From: Anaerolineae bacterium
GTDB taxonomy: Bacteria; Chloroflexota; Anaerolineae; UBA1429
Assembly: GCA_007123335.1 (NCBI GenBank)
Contig: SKLG01000077.1
Span: 1 to 18,818, forward strand
Reading direction: 5' to 3'
DNA: 18,818 nt
Numbering within the stretch: position 1 is the first letter of the stretch; each line of letters opens with the position of its first letter. A program made the position numbers and the translations under genes. Below, piece after piece: positions 7,203-14,295 of the stretch. The notes under the pieces were generated by a model. That model made no database searches and was not told the origin of the DNA. It saw nothing but the letters and a program-made list of their open reading frames with translations.

Positions 7203-7739
7203 ATGATCGAGTTGCGGGGTACTAGAGTGGTGTTGCGCACTCTGGAGCGAGAGGACTGCCGCGCATTGTGGGCAGCCTACGAACCAGAAGAGCCGGTGCC
7301 CACCGAGCCGCTGAACCCGGGCCTGTCGGTTGAGGGAGCGGAGCGCTGGTTTGAAGAGATGCAGGCCAAACAGGGCAAGGAGCAGCTCTACCTGGGCATC
7401 TGGCACGACGACGAGCTGGTGGGCGATGTGCAGCTCGCCGAGATCGACTGGCGCCACCGCACCGCCACCGTCGGCGCCAGCATCGCCAGACGGGAGCAGC
7501 GAGGCCAGGGCTATGGCAGCGATGCCACGCGGGTTATGATACGCTATGCCTTTGCCGAGCTAGACCTGTACCGCCTGAGTGCGGCAACCCACGAGGCCAA
7601 CGTCGGCGCGCAAAAAGCGCTGATCCGCTGCGGTTTTGCTTTGGAGGGCCGACAGCGCGAGGCGATCCACGCTGCCGGCCGCCGTTGGGACCGACTGCTG
7701 TATGGCCTGCTGCGGGATGAGGCAACCGAAACGACGTAG
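7203..7739 (+). CDS. GNAT-family N-acetyltransferase, RimJ/RimL-like
   Basis: This is a 178-residue single-domain acetyltransferase of the type that modifies protein N-termini or small amines with acetyl-CoA. The opening IELRGTRVVLRTLEREDCRALW is typical of the RimJ/RimL/SpeG-like branch. The acetyl-CoA loop is REQRGQGYGSDA (about residues 98-109), and AATHEANVGAQKALIRCGFALEG is the standard C-terminal helix and strand. AAGGAGG (7189-7195) lies 7 nt before the ATG, making the start secure. It is transcribed divergently from nrdD from a promoter overlapping NrdR-like boxes and ends 20 bp from a converging small gene. Similarity to RimJ/RimL does not prove a ribosomal protein substrate; spermidine or an antibiotic is also possible. 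Confidence 0.85.
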   Translation: MIELRGTRVVLRTLEREDCRALWAAYEPEEPVPTEPLNPGLSVEGAERWFEEMQAKQGKEQLYLGIWHDDELVGDVQLAEIDWRHRTATVGASIARREQRGQGYGSDATRVMIRYAFAELDLYRLSAATHEANVGAQKALIRCGFALEGRQREAIHAAGRRWDRLLYGLLRDEATETT

Positions 7740-7760
7740 GAACCACATTCCGTGCGTCGT
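7731..7760. terminator. Shared hairpin between converging genes
   Basis: ACGACG (7731-7736) pairs with CGTCGT (7755-7760), and inside it GGAA (7739-7742) pairs with TTCC (7748-7751). The structure includes the stop codons of both the GNAT gene and the converging small gene. The 20-bp intergenic space holds nothing else. There is no T-tract. Confidence 0.45.
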
Positions 7761-8059
7761 CAGTCCACCATCCGCCATAGCTCGCGGGTGTCCCAGTCTG
7801 CGTCCAGGCCCTCCCAACGCTGCAGCCACTCGATCATCTCGGGCGAATAGTGTTGGGCGGGCTCAAAGAGAACATGGGCCAACCCCTCTATATCATGGTT
7901 ATCAAACGTCATCTCTAGCACCAGCACGTGTTGTGTGCCGGTGATCGAGTTATAGATCCGCAGCCCATCCTCGGGGTGGCGGTCGCGCCACTCGACGAGC
8001 AGGTCGCGCATGCGAGGCATGTCCTCGGATGGCTTGTACGTGACGCGCAGCACGATCAT
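7760..8059 (-). CDS. Small protein with a dimeric alpha/beta-barrel-like pattern, function unknown
   Basis: This 99-residue cytosolic protein has alternating strands and helices: a first strand MIVLRVTYKP, an amphipathic helix SEDMPRMRDLLVEWRDRHP, further strands GLRIYNSITG and HVLVLEMTF, and C-terminal helices rich in Trp and acidic residues. That pattern resembles the ferredoxin-like ABM/Dabb proteins, which dimerise to form small-molecule-binding barrels. I see no catalytic motif that names a reaction. The start at 8059 is chosen over in-frame starts up to 8167 because AGGAGGG lies 8 nt upstream and the longer N-terminus looks non-coding. It has its own promoter (8146-8174) and a leader hairpin and is not in an operon with the radical SAM gene upstream. 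Confidence 0.72.
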   Translation of the reverse strand: MIVLRVTYKPSEDMPRMRDLLVEWRDRHPEDGLRIYNSITGTQHVLVLEMTFDNHDIEGLAHVLFEPAQHYSPEMIEWLQRWEGLDADWDTRELWRMVD

Positions 8060-8082
8060 GATAGGCTCCCTCCTGGCCATGG

Positions 8083-8107
8083 TGTGGGCGATTCCCTGGC
8101 GCCCACA
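8083..8107 (-). promoter_or_regulatory. Leader stem-loop just upstream of the ribosome-binding site
   Basis: TGTGGGCG and CGCCCACA form a perfect 8-bp stem around a 9-nt loop in the roughly 80-nt leader of the small gene, ending about 10 nt before its AGGAGGG. It could stabilise the mRNA or influence initiation; no known RNA family is recognised. Confidence 0.4.
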
Positions 8108-8145
8108 TGCTGATAAAACCATCGGTAACAGCGCTTGTGCTCTAC

Positions 8146-8174
8146 AGCATAGCAGAGGGTGACGCATTGGTCAA
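8146..8174 (-). promoter_or_regulatory. Promoter of the small gene (TTGACC-17-TATGCT)
   Basis: On the minus strand TTGACC (8174-8169) is followed after 17 bp by TATGCT (8151-8146). It lies between the radical SAM gene's stop and the small gene, giving a leader of about 80 nt. Confidence 0.6.
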
Positions 8175-8225
8175 CGGCAAGAGAGAGCCATATCCGAAGC
8201 GATGCAAAAGACTCTTTCTCTCTGT

Positions 8226-9620
8226 TCAGTCAAGCACCTTCTGATAGGCGCTGCTGGCGACATAGAGGGCCTTTTTCCAGCTATTCAGGTTGCGCAGAAA
8301 ATAGGGCAATATCCGAGGACGTAGATGAAAGCGCAGATAGGCCTGGCGCTGGAGCGTCCGCAATCGGGCGGCGGGCACCTCCGACAAGTTGTTCTCATAG
8401 CTGACAAAATCAAAGGCGTCCACATCGTCGATCGCCAGCCGGCCTTCAGCCATCAGCCGCTCATAATCCTCCGTGCCCGGCAAGGGACAATAGATGCTAA
8501 AGGACGCTCCGGTAAGGGGCAGCTCCATGGCCAGAGAGATGGTCTGACGCATCTCGGCCTCGGTCTCGCTGGGGAGGCCCAGCATGAACAGGCCCACCAC
8601 CTCGATCCCCGCCTCGCGCAGGGTCCATACCCGATCTTTGACAATGTCCAGCGAGAGGCTCTTGCTGATCTGTCGCAAGATGCGACGAGAGCCTGACTCG
8701 ATGCCCACGTTGACCTGAAAGCAGCCGCTACGCTTCATCAGCCGAGCCAGATCAGCGTCCACCGAGTCGAGGCGGATCCCATTGGGCGCGCACCAGGTAA
8801 TATCGATCTCCTCGGCGATGATGCGCTGCAACACCTCGCGCAACGGCCCCCGCCGATGGGCGCAGTTGCTGTCATAGAACTGGATCTCGCGCACGCCATA
8901 GTCGGAGGTGAGCATGCGCAGCTCTTCCATAATATTGTCGGCACTGCGCGAGCGGATGGCGTGGCCGTTCATGACCCCGGCGCCGCAAAAAGTACAACGG
9001 TGCGGGCATCCCCTGGTGAGCACCATCGGCGCGATGGGATGACGCCGCGAATAGCCGTTAAAAGGGGTGCCAAAGTCGGCCGGGTGCATCAGTTCCCAGG
9101 CGGGGAAGGGAATGGAGTCCAGATCGCGAATCCACTGTTGCGGATTGGCCGCCGTGTCCTCATTCCGGCGCCACACCAGCCCCGGCACTCGCGCCAGATC
9201 CTGCGGCTGAGGAGTGTCAGCGTTCAACAGACGCAAGAGCTTGCGCAGACCTCTCTCGCCCTCGGCCTGCAGGCCATAGTCGGCTTCAGGGAACAGCTCA
9301 AAGGTCCGTTTGGGATCGGCCGAGACCTGCGGACCACCCAAAACGATGGTGGTCTTGGGAGAAGCCTGGCGAATGAGGGCCAGCATCTTTTGTGTGACCT
9401 TGATCTGACAGGAGAACACCTTGACGCCGATCAGGTCAAATTGTCGCTCCTGGATCCATTTGGTGAAATCGGCATGGGAGGCAAAGCGCCGTGGCTGCAA
9501 GAGAAGCTCGACATCGTGGCCCTCTTGCTGAGCCACCGCAGCAAGATAGCCCAGACCAAGATCTGGCGAGTCATGGCGATAAGAAGGGTCATAAGGCAGC
9601 GCCAGGAGAATCTGCATCAT
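8226..9620 (-). CDS. B12-binding-domain radical SAM protein, substrate unknown
   Basis: This 464-residue enzyme has an N-terminal cobalamin-binding Rossmann-like domain (about residues 1-140: GLGYLAAVAQQEGHDVELL, FDLIGVKVFSCQIK, TIVLGGPQVSADP, YGLQAEGERGLRKLL). A radical SAM barrel follows with Cys205-x3-Cys209-x2-Cys212 (GCPHRCTFC). There is no DxHxxG motif, which is usual for this class and implies base-off cobalamin binding. Such enzymes typically methylate unactivated carbons or rearrange rings; examples are BchE, hopanoid-modifying and peptide-modifying enzymes. Nothing next to it identifies the substrate: there is no precursor peptide, hopanoid or chlorophyll gene. It opens with two ATGs, and AAGGA lies about 10 nt upstream. 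A C-terminal region from about residue 400 holds basic helices. A candidate promoter is at 9677-9705 and transcription appears monocistronic. Confidence 0.87.
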   Translation of the reverse strand: MMQILLALPYDPSYRHDSPDLGLGYLAAVAQQEGHDVELLLQPRRFASHADFTKWIQERQFDLIGVKVFSCQIKVTQKMLALIRQASPKTTIVLGGPQVSADPKRTFELFPEADYGLQAEGERGLRKLLRLLNADTPQPQDLARVPGLVWRRNEDTAANPQQWIRDLDSIPFPAWELMHPADFGTPFNGYSRRHPIAPMVLTRGCPHRCTFCGAGVMNGHAIRSRSADNIMEELRMLTSDYGVREIQFYDSNCAHRRGPLREVLQRIIAEEIDITWCAPNGIRLDSVDADLARLMKRSGCFQVNVGIESGSRRILRQISKSLSLDIVKDRVWTLREAGIEVVGLFMLGLPSETEAEMRQTISLAMELPLTGASFSIYCPLPGTEDYERLMAEGRLAIDDVDAFDFVSYENNLSEVPAARLRTLQRQAYLRFHLRPRILPYFLRNLNSWKKALYVASSAYQKVLD

Positions 9621-9676
9621 CTGTTATGCGTCCTTGCTGTCGTCTCGCGAGTCACGATACCATTGGCTCGACAGGG

Positions 9677-9705
9677 ATTGTGCCAGAGTCGAAGCAGAGC
9701 GCCAA
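9677..9705 (-). promoter_or_regulatory. Candidate promoter of the radical SAM gene (TTGGCG-17-CACAAT)
   Basis: On the minus strand TTGGCG (9705-9700) and CACAAT (9682-9677) are 17 bp apart, about 55 bp upstream of the gene start. The -10 has a weak first base. Confidence 0.45.
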
Positions 9706-9907
9706 ATGCCCCATCCTGCGCTGATGTTCAGCCGTTCATCTCCAGCTTCTGCAGGGGCGTCGGAAGTGAATAGGTGTTCATAGAAGCATGAATCAAGTGC
9801 GCTCCATGCCCTCCCAGCCATAAAAAGCGATGAAAAAACTGACAGGATACGCGTCTCCTGTCTTTGGGGGTCAGCGGCGACAGCCGTTGGTGGAAGAGTC
9901 GCGGCGT

Positions 9908-9936
9908 TTGGCTTCTCGCCCAGCCGTCCTTATAAT
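9908..9936 (+). promoter_or_regulatory. efp promoter (TTGGCT-17-TATAAT)
   Basis: TTGGCT (9908-9913) and a perfect TATAAT (9931-9936) with a 17-bp spacer lie about 40 bp before the efp start codon. Confidence 0.65.
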
Positions 9937-9977
9937 AAAGAGCCACTGTATGATAAACGATCAGATATGGAGGCTCT

Positions 9978-10535
9978 ATGATCTCTGTCAACCAACTTCG
10001 CAAGGGCGTGACCTTTGAGCGCGATGGCGAACTTTATCGCGTCCTCGAATACCAACATAACAAGTCGGGGCGCGGCAACGCCATCATTCGCACCAAGCTG
10101 CGCAATTTACGCACCGGCGCCACGACCACCGAGACCTTTTTGTCGGGCGATCGGGTGCAAGACGTGCGCCTGGACCATCGCACGGTGCAGTATCTGTATA
10201 CCGATGGAGATCTCTATTACTTTATGGATATGGAGACCTTTGAGCAACCGGCGCTGCCCAAAGAGGCGGTTGAGGATATCCTGCCTTATCTCAAAGAGAA
10301 TACGGTACTTGAGCTCGAGTCGTACGAGGGCGAGCCGATCGGTCTGGAGCTGCCCACCACCGTGGACCTCGAGGTCGTGGAGGCGCCACCGGGCTATGCC
10401 GGCGATACGGCCACCGGCGCCACCAAGGAGGTGGTTCTCGAGACCGACATGCGTCTGAACGTACCCCTCTTTGTCAACGCCGGTGATGTCGTGCGCGTCG
10501 ACACGCGCACGGGCGAGTATCAGACTCGCGTATAG
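9978..10535 (+). CDS. efp: Translation elongation factor P
   Basis: EF-P binds the ribosome between the P and E sites and rescues stalling at proline stretches. The 185-residue protein has the normal length and the usual three beta-barrel domains: an N-terminal KOW-like domain (1-65), a middle OB domain beginning around YLYTDGDLYYFMDMETFEQ, and a C-terminal OB domain with the signature GATKEVVLETDMRLNVPLFVNAGDVVRVDTRTGEYQTRV. The tip loop that reaches the peptidyl-transferase centre reads HNKSGRGNA, with Arg32 where many bacteria have a modified Lys. Arg at this place is known in Thermus-like EF-P and in the rhamnosylated EF-P of Pseudomonas. No earP or epmA modification gene is in the window. 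GGAGG lies 6-7 nt before the ATG. Its 3' end is overlapped by antisense coding sequence of the DUF389 gene. Confidence 0.97.
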   Translation: MISVNQLRKGVTFERDGELYRVLEYQHNKSGRGNAIIRTKLRNLRTGATTTETFLSGDRVQDVRLDHRTVQYLYTDGDLYYFMDMETFEQPALPKEAVEDILPYLKENTVLELESYEGEPIGLELPTTVDLEVVEAPPGYAGDTATGATKEVVLETDMRLNVPLFVNAGDVVRVDTRTGEYQTRV

Positions 10536-12519
10536 TCGCTCCGCGCGCTATAGACATGCCAAGGCCCACGATGTCGCATTCTATGACGACATCGTGGGCC
10601 TTTTGGATGGGTAAAGGCGCTGATGCATTGTGATCCTGGGCCCCAGGTGGGGATGGCATAGCGCCATTCAGACGAAACCGCGTGGTACGAATCACATGGA
10701 AGGTGATGTCCACCGGCTTGCCCAGTTGCCGCACCAATTCCTCGTGCAATTCGGCAACTTCATGCTGCTCAACGTCACGCGGGGCCTCCACCGTGACATC
10801 TAGCACCAGCTCATCGGCCTCCTGGCGCATCTGCCAATCCGTCAGGCTCACCTTGGGCATCGTCTCTACATAGCCGACGAGTGTGCGTCTCACCCGCTCA
10901 CGAAGCGTGGTTCTGCGGATGGTGCTGGCCGTGAGTATGCCCAGCACGGCTGTGACGGTCAGCAAGGTGACCGCTGTCGTGATCAATCCCCCCTGGAAGG
11001 TGCGCTGCTGCACCCCCTCGCGCTGCGGCGTAGGACGAAAGCCCATCCACATGAACATGAGCGCCGCCGCCGAGATGATGGCCACCATATTGGTGAGAAA
11101 GAGCAAGCTGGCGCCAAGGGACACCTGGGGCGCCCCAGAAACAAGGGCCAGGGTAACGGTGACCAACGGCGGGATAAGGGCCACAGCGATGGCCACGCCG
11201 GACAGGGCGCTGGCCACACTCTTGCGCGCGGTAGCATAGGCGGCGGCGCATCCAGACGCCAGGGCCACCCCCAGATCCAGGAGTGTCGGGCTGCCCCGGG
11301 CTGCCATCTCGGCGGTGACTTGGACGCCGGGGACCGGAGCGGCAACCAAGAGGCCCACAACCAGACCGGCCATCGTGCCCAGGGCCGTGGTACGCAACGC
11401 GGTGCGCAACAGCCAAAAATCGCCCTGAACGATGCCCAGGCTTACGCCGATCAATGCCGACATAAAGGGAGCGATGACCATGGCGCCAATGATCACGGCG
11501 GGGCTGTTCAGTAGCAGCCCTAGCGAGGCGATGGCCGCCGCCAGGATGATCATCGCCGTAAAATCAATGCCTCCGCGGGCCGAACGCTGCACCTGACGGT
11601 AGATAGTGATGCGCTCATCCAGGGTAAGTTGCGGCAGGATGGTGATAAAACGCCACTGTATGCGTCGCAAAGCAGCCCCAGGACTGGGATCGTGTCGCCG
11701 GACGATCACCGTCGGAGCGGCTAGGCGGGTAGCGATCTCTTGAGGGAGGTTACCAAAGAGCAGACGGTCAACGAGGCTCTCCTGGGTGGCGCCCACAAAG
11801 ACGAGATCATACTCCTCTTCTTCGGCTTCGCGCAGAATGCCATTTATCACCCCAGAAGCCTGCACCACACGAGCGCGAAGTCGCTTGTCCTCAGCCCAAG
11901 GCTCGATGGCCTGTTGCAGCGCCGACCACTGCGAGGAGATGGCCGTTACCCCCAGGTTCTCTTGCGCAACCCGGAGCGCGGTCACGCCCTGCTCCGGGCG
12001 CATATCCACCGCCATGCTCATGGCCAGGGTAGCGTTATCCCCGCCGCCCACGGGCACCAGTATCTGGCGCAGATTCGCCATGCGCTGTACAAAGGCCGAA
12101 GGGCTTTCATCCACCTTGACCACGGCGACGTCGCAGGGCGCATTCTGGATGACAGGGTCAAGCGTGCGGCCCAACAAATAGCGGCCCCGTGAGGCCTCGC
12201 CCTCCCAGTGCAGCAAGAGGAGATCGGGATCCAATCGACGGGCAAAGGTCAGAATGCCCCCGCTAATATCCTCTTCGCGCACCATCACCGGCTCGTCGAC
12301 CACATCCAGCATCTCATCGTTAATCCGGAGCCAGGTGGGCGCTTCGGGACCTTTGCCTACATAGAGCGGCGTCACCCGCCCCTGGCGCCCACGGGCCAAA
12401 GGCACAGCGACGGCGAGCAAGAGGATCAGGTCCTCTGGCTCGCCAATGCCCACCAAAATACGAAAGGGCCGAGCCTCTTCCGTGTCAGATTCTCCGCCGA
12501 GCAAGGTTCGTGCAATCAT
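10474..12519 (-). CDS. Usp-Usp-DUF389 membrane protein
   Basis: This is a 681-residue membrane protein from ATG 12519; a GTG 18 bp upstream would give 687. Residues about 20-285 look like two tandem universal-stress-protein-like nucleotide-binding domains (RILVGIGEPEDLILLLAVAVPLARG; RQILVPVGGGDNATLAMSMAVDM, DLVFVGATQESLVDRLLFG). The DUF389/TIGR00341 membrane domain follows from about 300 to 510 (DFTAMIILAAAIASLGLLLN, SPAVIIGAMVIAPFMSALIG, ALSGVAIAVALIPPLVTVTL and more), and then a soluble tail. The transported or sensed molecule of DUF389 proteins is unknown; the stress-domain fusion suggests signal-controlled transport. The frame has no stop where the conserved tail ends (about 'VIRTTRFRL'). 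It continues about 55 codons through the efp terminator hairpin and into antisense efp. The ATG is favoured because a promoter ends 6 nt before it. Confidence 0.85.
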   Translation of the reverse strand: MIARTLLGGESDTEEARPFRILVGIGEPEDLILLLAVAVPLARGRQGRVTPLYVGKGPEAPTWLRINDEMLDVVDEPVMVREEDISGGILTFARRLDPDLLLLHWEGEASRGRYLLGRTLDPVIQNAPCDVAVVKVDESPSAFVQRMANLRQILVPVGGGDNATLAMSMAVDMRPEQGVTALRVAQENLGVTAISSQWSALQQAIEPWAEDKRLRARVVQASGVINGILREAEEEEYDLVFVGATQESLVDRLLFGNLPQEIATRLAAPTVIVRRHDPSPGAALRRIQWRFITILPQLTLDERITIYRQVQRSARGGIDFTAMIILAAAIASLGLLLNSPAVIIGAMVIAPFMSALIGVSLGIVQGDFWLLRTALRTTALGTMAGLVVGLLVAAPVPGVQVTAEMAARGSPTLLDLGVALASGCAAAYATARKSVASALSGVAIAVALIPPLVTVTLALVSGAPQVSLGASLLFLTNMVAIISAAALMFMWMGFRPTPQREGVQQRTFQGGLITTAVTLLTVTAVLGILTASTIRRTTLRERVRRTLVGYVETMPKVSLTDWQMRQEADELVLDVTVEAPRDVEQHEVAELHEELVRQLGKPVDITFHVIRTTRFRLNGAMPSPPGAQDHNASAPLPIQKAHDVVIECDIVGLGMSIARGATIRESDTRPCACRRARHHRR
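10561..10606 (+). terminator. efp terminator with a 16-bp perfect stem and a short T-tract
   Basis: AAGGCCCACGATGTCG (10561-10576) is perfectly complementary to 10587-10602, with a 10-nt loop. On the plus strand the stem runs into TTTT, giving a classic intrinsic terminator 25 bp after the efp stop. On the minus strand the same hairpin lies inside the open frame of the converging DUF389 gene. Confidence 0.85.
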
Positions 12520-12525
12520 GCTGCT

Positions 12526-12553
12526 ATTGTAAGCCACGCCGCCACGACTGCAA
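12526..12553 (-). promoter_or_regulatory. Promoter giving an apparently leaderless DUF389 mRNA (TTGCAG-16-TACAAT)
   Basis: On the minus strand TTGCAG (12553-12548) and TACAAT (12531-12526) are separated by 16 bp, and the ATG follows 6 nt after the -10. Transcription would begin at or within a base or two of the start codon. No Shine-Dalgarno sequence is visible. Confidence 0.55.
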
Positions 12554-12598
12554 AATAATCATTGGGCCGATACTAGACCACAGGATCGCTCCTGCAGC

Positions 12599-13630
12599 TC
12601 AGCCGTTGGGATCGAGCAATATCTTGCAGGCATCGGTGGCCTGGTGGGCAATCTCCATCGCCTCAGCCAGTTCATCCAGGGGCAACACGTGGGTTACCGG
12701 CTTTTCCATGTCGATGGCGCCGGTGGCGGCGATGGCGATGGCCAGGTCAAAATCCTCCTCGCGATAGACGCGGATCGGCGTGCGGCGGATCTCACGGAAC
12801 ATGAGCGGGGTCAGGTCGATGCTCACCGGCCCCTTGGGCATGCCCACCTGCAGAATCTGTCCGGCGATGCGCACCACCTTGCCGGCGTCGTCGATGGTGG
12901 GGGGAACGCCGGCGGTCTCGAACACAACCGGCACTCCCACGCCTTCGGTCGCCTCTAACACCACATCGACAACGCTCTGCTCCTTGACGTCTATGACGTC
13001 AAAGCCCAGCGCCTGGGCGATTTCGATCCGCGTGGGGCTCATCTCAGAGACAAACACCTGCCGCGCACCGGCCTGGCGGGCGACCTGAGCGGTCATGATG
13101 CCGATGGGCCCTGCACCCAACACGGCGGTCACGTCACCGACCTTGAGATCGGATACGCGCACGGCGTGTACGGCGACGGCCAACGGCTCTACCAACGCGG
13201 CGTCCTGGAGGCTGATGGTATCGGGTACCGGCCTGCAGGTGTGATTGGGCACAACGGCATACTCGGCGAATCCGCCATCGGCGTCGATGCCCACCAGGCC
13301 GAGGCGAGCGCACACGTGGGGGATGCCGCTGCGGCAGGCATAGCAGACGCCGCAGGTGAGCAGCGGATTGATAGCCACTTGAGTGCCCACCACCGGCGCA
13401 TCCTCGGCAGCGCCCACCTCGGCGACGATGCCGGAGAACTCGTGGCACATGGCCATTGGCGCCTTGGCCCGAGGGTGCTTGCCGAGATAGATCATCAAAT
13501 CGGTGCCGCAAATCCCGCCATAGCCCACCTTCACCAACGCCTCACCAGGCCCCGGCTGTCGGCGCGGCACCTGCTTGACCTCGATCTGCTCGGTGCCCAT
13601 CCACAATGCTGCTTTCATGCTCTCTGCCAT
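12599..13630 (-). CDS. Zinc-dependent medium-chain alcohol/polyol dehydrogenase
   Basis: This 343-residue cytosolic MDR-family enzyme would oxidise a secondary alcohol or polyol with NAD(P)+. Catalytic-zinc ligands are visible at Cys41 (GICGTD) and His63-Glu64. The structural zinc lobe is Cys93-x2-Cys96-x2-Cys99-x7-Cys107, and the Rossmann motif GAGPIG lies near residue 173. The overall layout resembles threonine, sorbitol and butanediol dehydrogenases, but the substrate cannot be assigned. Residue 62, before the zinc His, is Cys instead of the near-invariant Gly of 'GHE', giving MCHEFSG. The start at 13630 has GAGGAGA 6 nt upstream. A promoter lies at 13691-13719. The DUF389 gene follows 79 bp downstream with its own promoter, so the two need not be cotranscribed. 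Confidence 0.9.
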   Translation of the reverse strand: MAESMKAALWMGTEQIEVKQVPRRQPGPGEALVKVGYGGICGTDLMIYLGKHPRAKAPMAMCHEFSGIVAEVGAAEDAPVVGTQVAINPLLTCGVCYACRSGIPHVCARLGLVGIDADGGFAEYAVVPNHTCRPVPDTISLQDAALVEPLAVAVHAVRVSDLKVGDVTAVLGAGPIGIMTAQVARQAGARQVFVSEMSPTRIEIAQALGFDVIDVKEQSVVDVVLEATEGVGVPVVFETAGVPPTIDDAGKVVRIAGQILQVGMPKGPVSIDLTPLMFREIRRTPIRVYREEDFDLAIAIAATGAIDMEKPVTHVLPLDELAEAMEIAHQATDACKILLDPNG

Positions 13631-13690
13631 CTCTTGTCTCCTCGCATGTTGAGATAACCCACCTGGGGTGTATAGCCGTTCAACGCAGCC

Positions 13691-13719
13691 AGTCTAGCAC
13701 AGCGCCGGTAACGGGGCAA
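13691..13719 (-). promoter_or_regulatory. Promoter of the dehydrogenase gene (TTGCCC-17-TAGACT)
   Basis: On the minus strand TTGCCC (13719-13714) and TAGACT (13696-13691) are 17 bp apart, about 60 bp upstream of the dehydrogenase ATG. It points away from the PadR promoter at 13799. Confidence 0.5.
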
Positions 13720-13798
13720 GGTCCGGTGTGCCGATACAGAAGAACGTGCATGCGCCAACCTTTTGGAGAGATAAGCAGCATTGCGCCGAGATTGGGGC

Positions 13799-13827
13799 TT
13801 GACAATCCATCGCTGATAGCGTATACT
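13799..13827 (+). promoter_or_regulatory. Strong promoter of the PadR-DUF5320 operon (TTGACA-17-TATACT)
   Basis: A perfect TTGACA -35 (13799-13804) and TATACT -10 (13822-13827) are spaced by 17 bp, the strongest promoter seen in the window. Immediately downstream are the palindrome TATGCATA (13827-13834) and two TATAGA repeats (about 13833 and 13852). These AT-rich symmetric elements are plausible PadR autoregulatory operators. Confidence 0.75.
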
Positions 13828-13871
13828 ATGCATATAGAGACATTTTATCCTTATAGACAAAAGGAGTATAT

Positions 13872-14258
13872 ATGCGCGGTCGAAGGTGGCGCCATGGGCG
13901 TGGCCAGCATAGAGGCCCGTCAGTCACGATCCAGCGATTTCTCGAACCCTGCCTTTTGCTCCTCTTGCAGCGTCGCGACGGGCCAAGGCACGGATACGAC
14001 CTGGCGCAAGCTCTAGAAGAGTTTGGCGTGGAGGATGCCGATCCAAGCGTTGTCTATCGCGCGTTGCGGGGGATGGAAGAGCTGGGGCTTATCGAATCTC
14101 AGTGGGATGCCGAGGGCTCTGGGCCAGCGCGACGCATCTATGCGTTGACACCCGATGGCCACGAGATGCTTGCGGCTTGGGTGGAGGAGTTCAAGGCGAC
14201 GCTGGACATGCTCGAACGCTTTGTCGAGTTATACGAGCAGGGAGAGGGTACAGCGTAG
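13872..14258 (+). CDS. PadR-family transcriptional regulator
   Basis: This 128-residue DNA-binding repressor-type protein has a winged helix-turn-helix with the PadR pattern: a first helix FLEPCLLLLLQ, the segment HGYDLAQALEEFG, the recognition helix region DPSVVYRALRGMEELGLIESQWD, the wing ARRIYALTPDGHEML, and a C-terminal dimerisation helix (KATLDMLERFVELYEQ). Unusually, the first 16 residues are Gly/Arg/His-rich (MRGRRWRHGRGQHRG), echoing the composition of the small proteins encoded downstream. AAAAGGAG lies 5 nt before the ATG. It is first in the transcript from the promoter at 13799, and the next gene starts 37 bp after its stop, so autoregulation of the whole operon is likely. The inducer is unknown; PadR proteins often sense phenolics or metals, or control pumps. 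Confidence 0.9.
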   Translation: MRGRRWRHGRGQHRGPSVTIQRFLEPCLLLLLQRRDGPRHGYDLAQALEEFGVEDADPSVVYRALRGMEELGLIESQWDAEGSGPARRIYALTPDGHEMLAAWVEEFKATLDMLERFVELYEQGEGTA

Positions 14259-14295
14259 ATGCGCCTCAAGACAGCTGGTGCGAGAAAGGAGGGCT

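Larger units (their letters stand above)
9621..9977. other. Divergent intergenic region between the radical SAM gene and efp
   Basis: These 357 bases hold one promoter for each flanking gene (described separately). Short frames in the middle have no ribosome-binding site and no protein-like composition. I see no RNA gene or repeat here. Confidence 0.5.

Noticed and set aside
2966..7739. Two GNAT genes flanking nrdDG as a dedicated toxin or modification system
   Set aside because: The two proteins belong to different GNAT branches, neither is paired with a small antitoxin gene, and GNAT genes are very common.
8168..8225. AGAGAG/CTCTCT arms after the radical SAM gene
   Set aside because: The arms are low-complexity and far apart; pairing is weak and could be chance.
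9728..10003. 91-codon minus-strand open frame opposite the efp promoter
   Set aside because: It has no ribosome-binding site, an atypical composition, and overlaps the efp promoter and start; it is probably chance.
2310..10535. Link between rhamnose mutarotase and rhamnosylation of EF-P Arg32
   Set aside because: EarP uses dTDP-rhamnose made from glucose-1-phosphate, not free rhamnose, and no earP is visible; co-occurrence in the window is not evidence.
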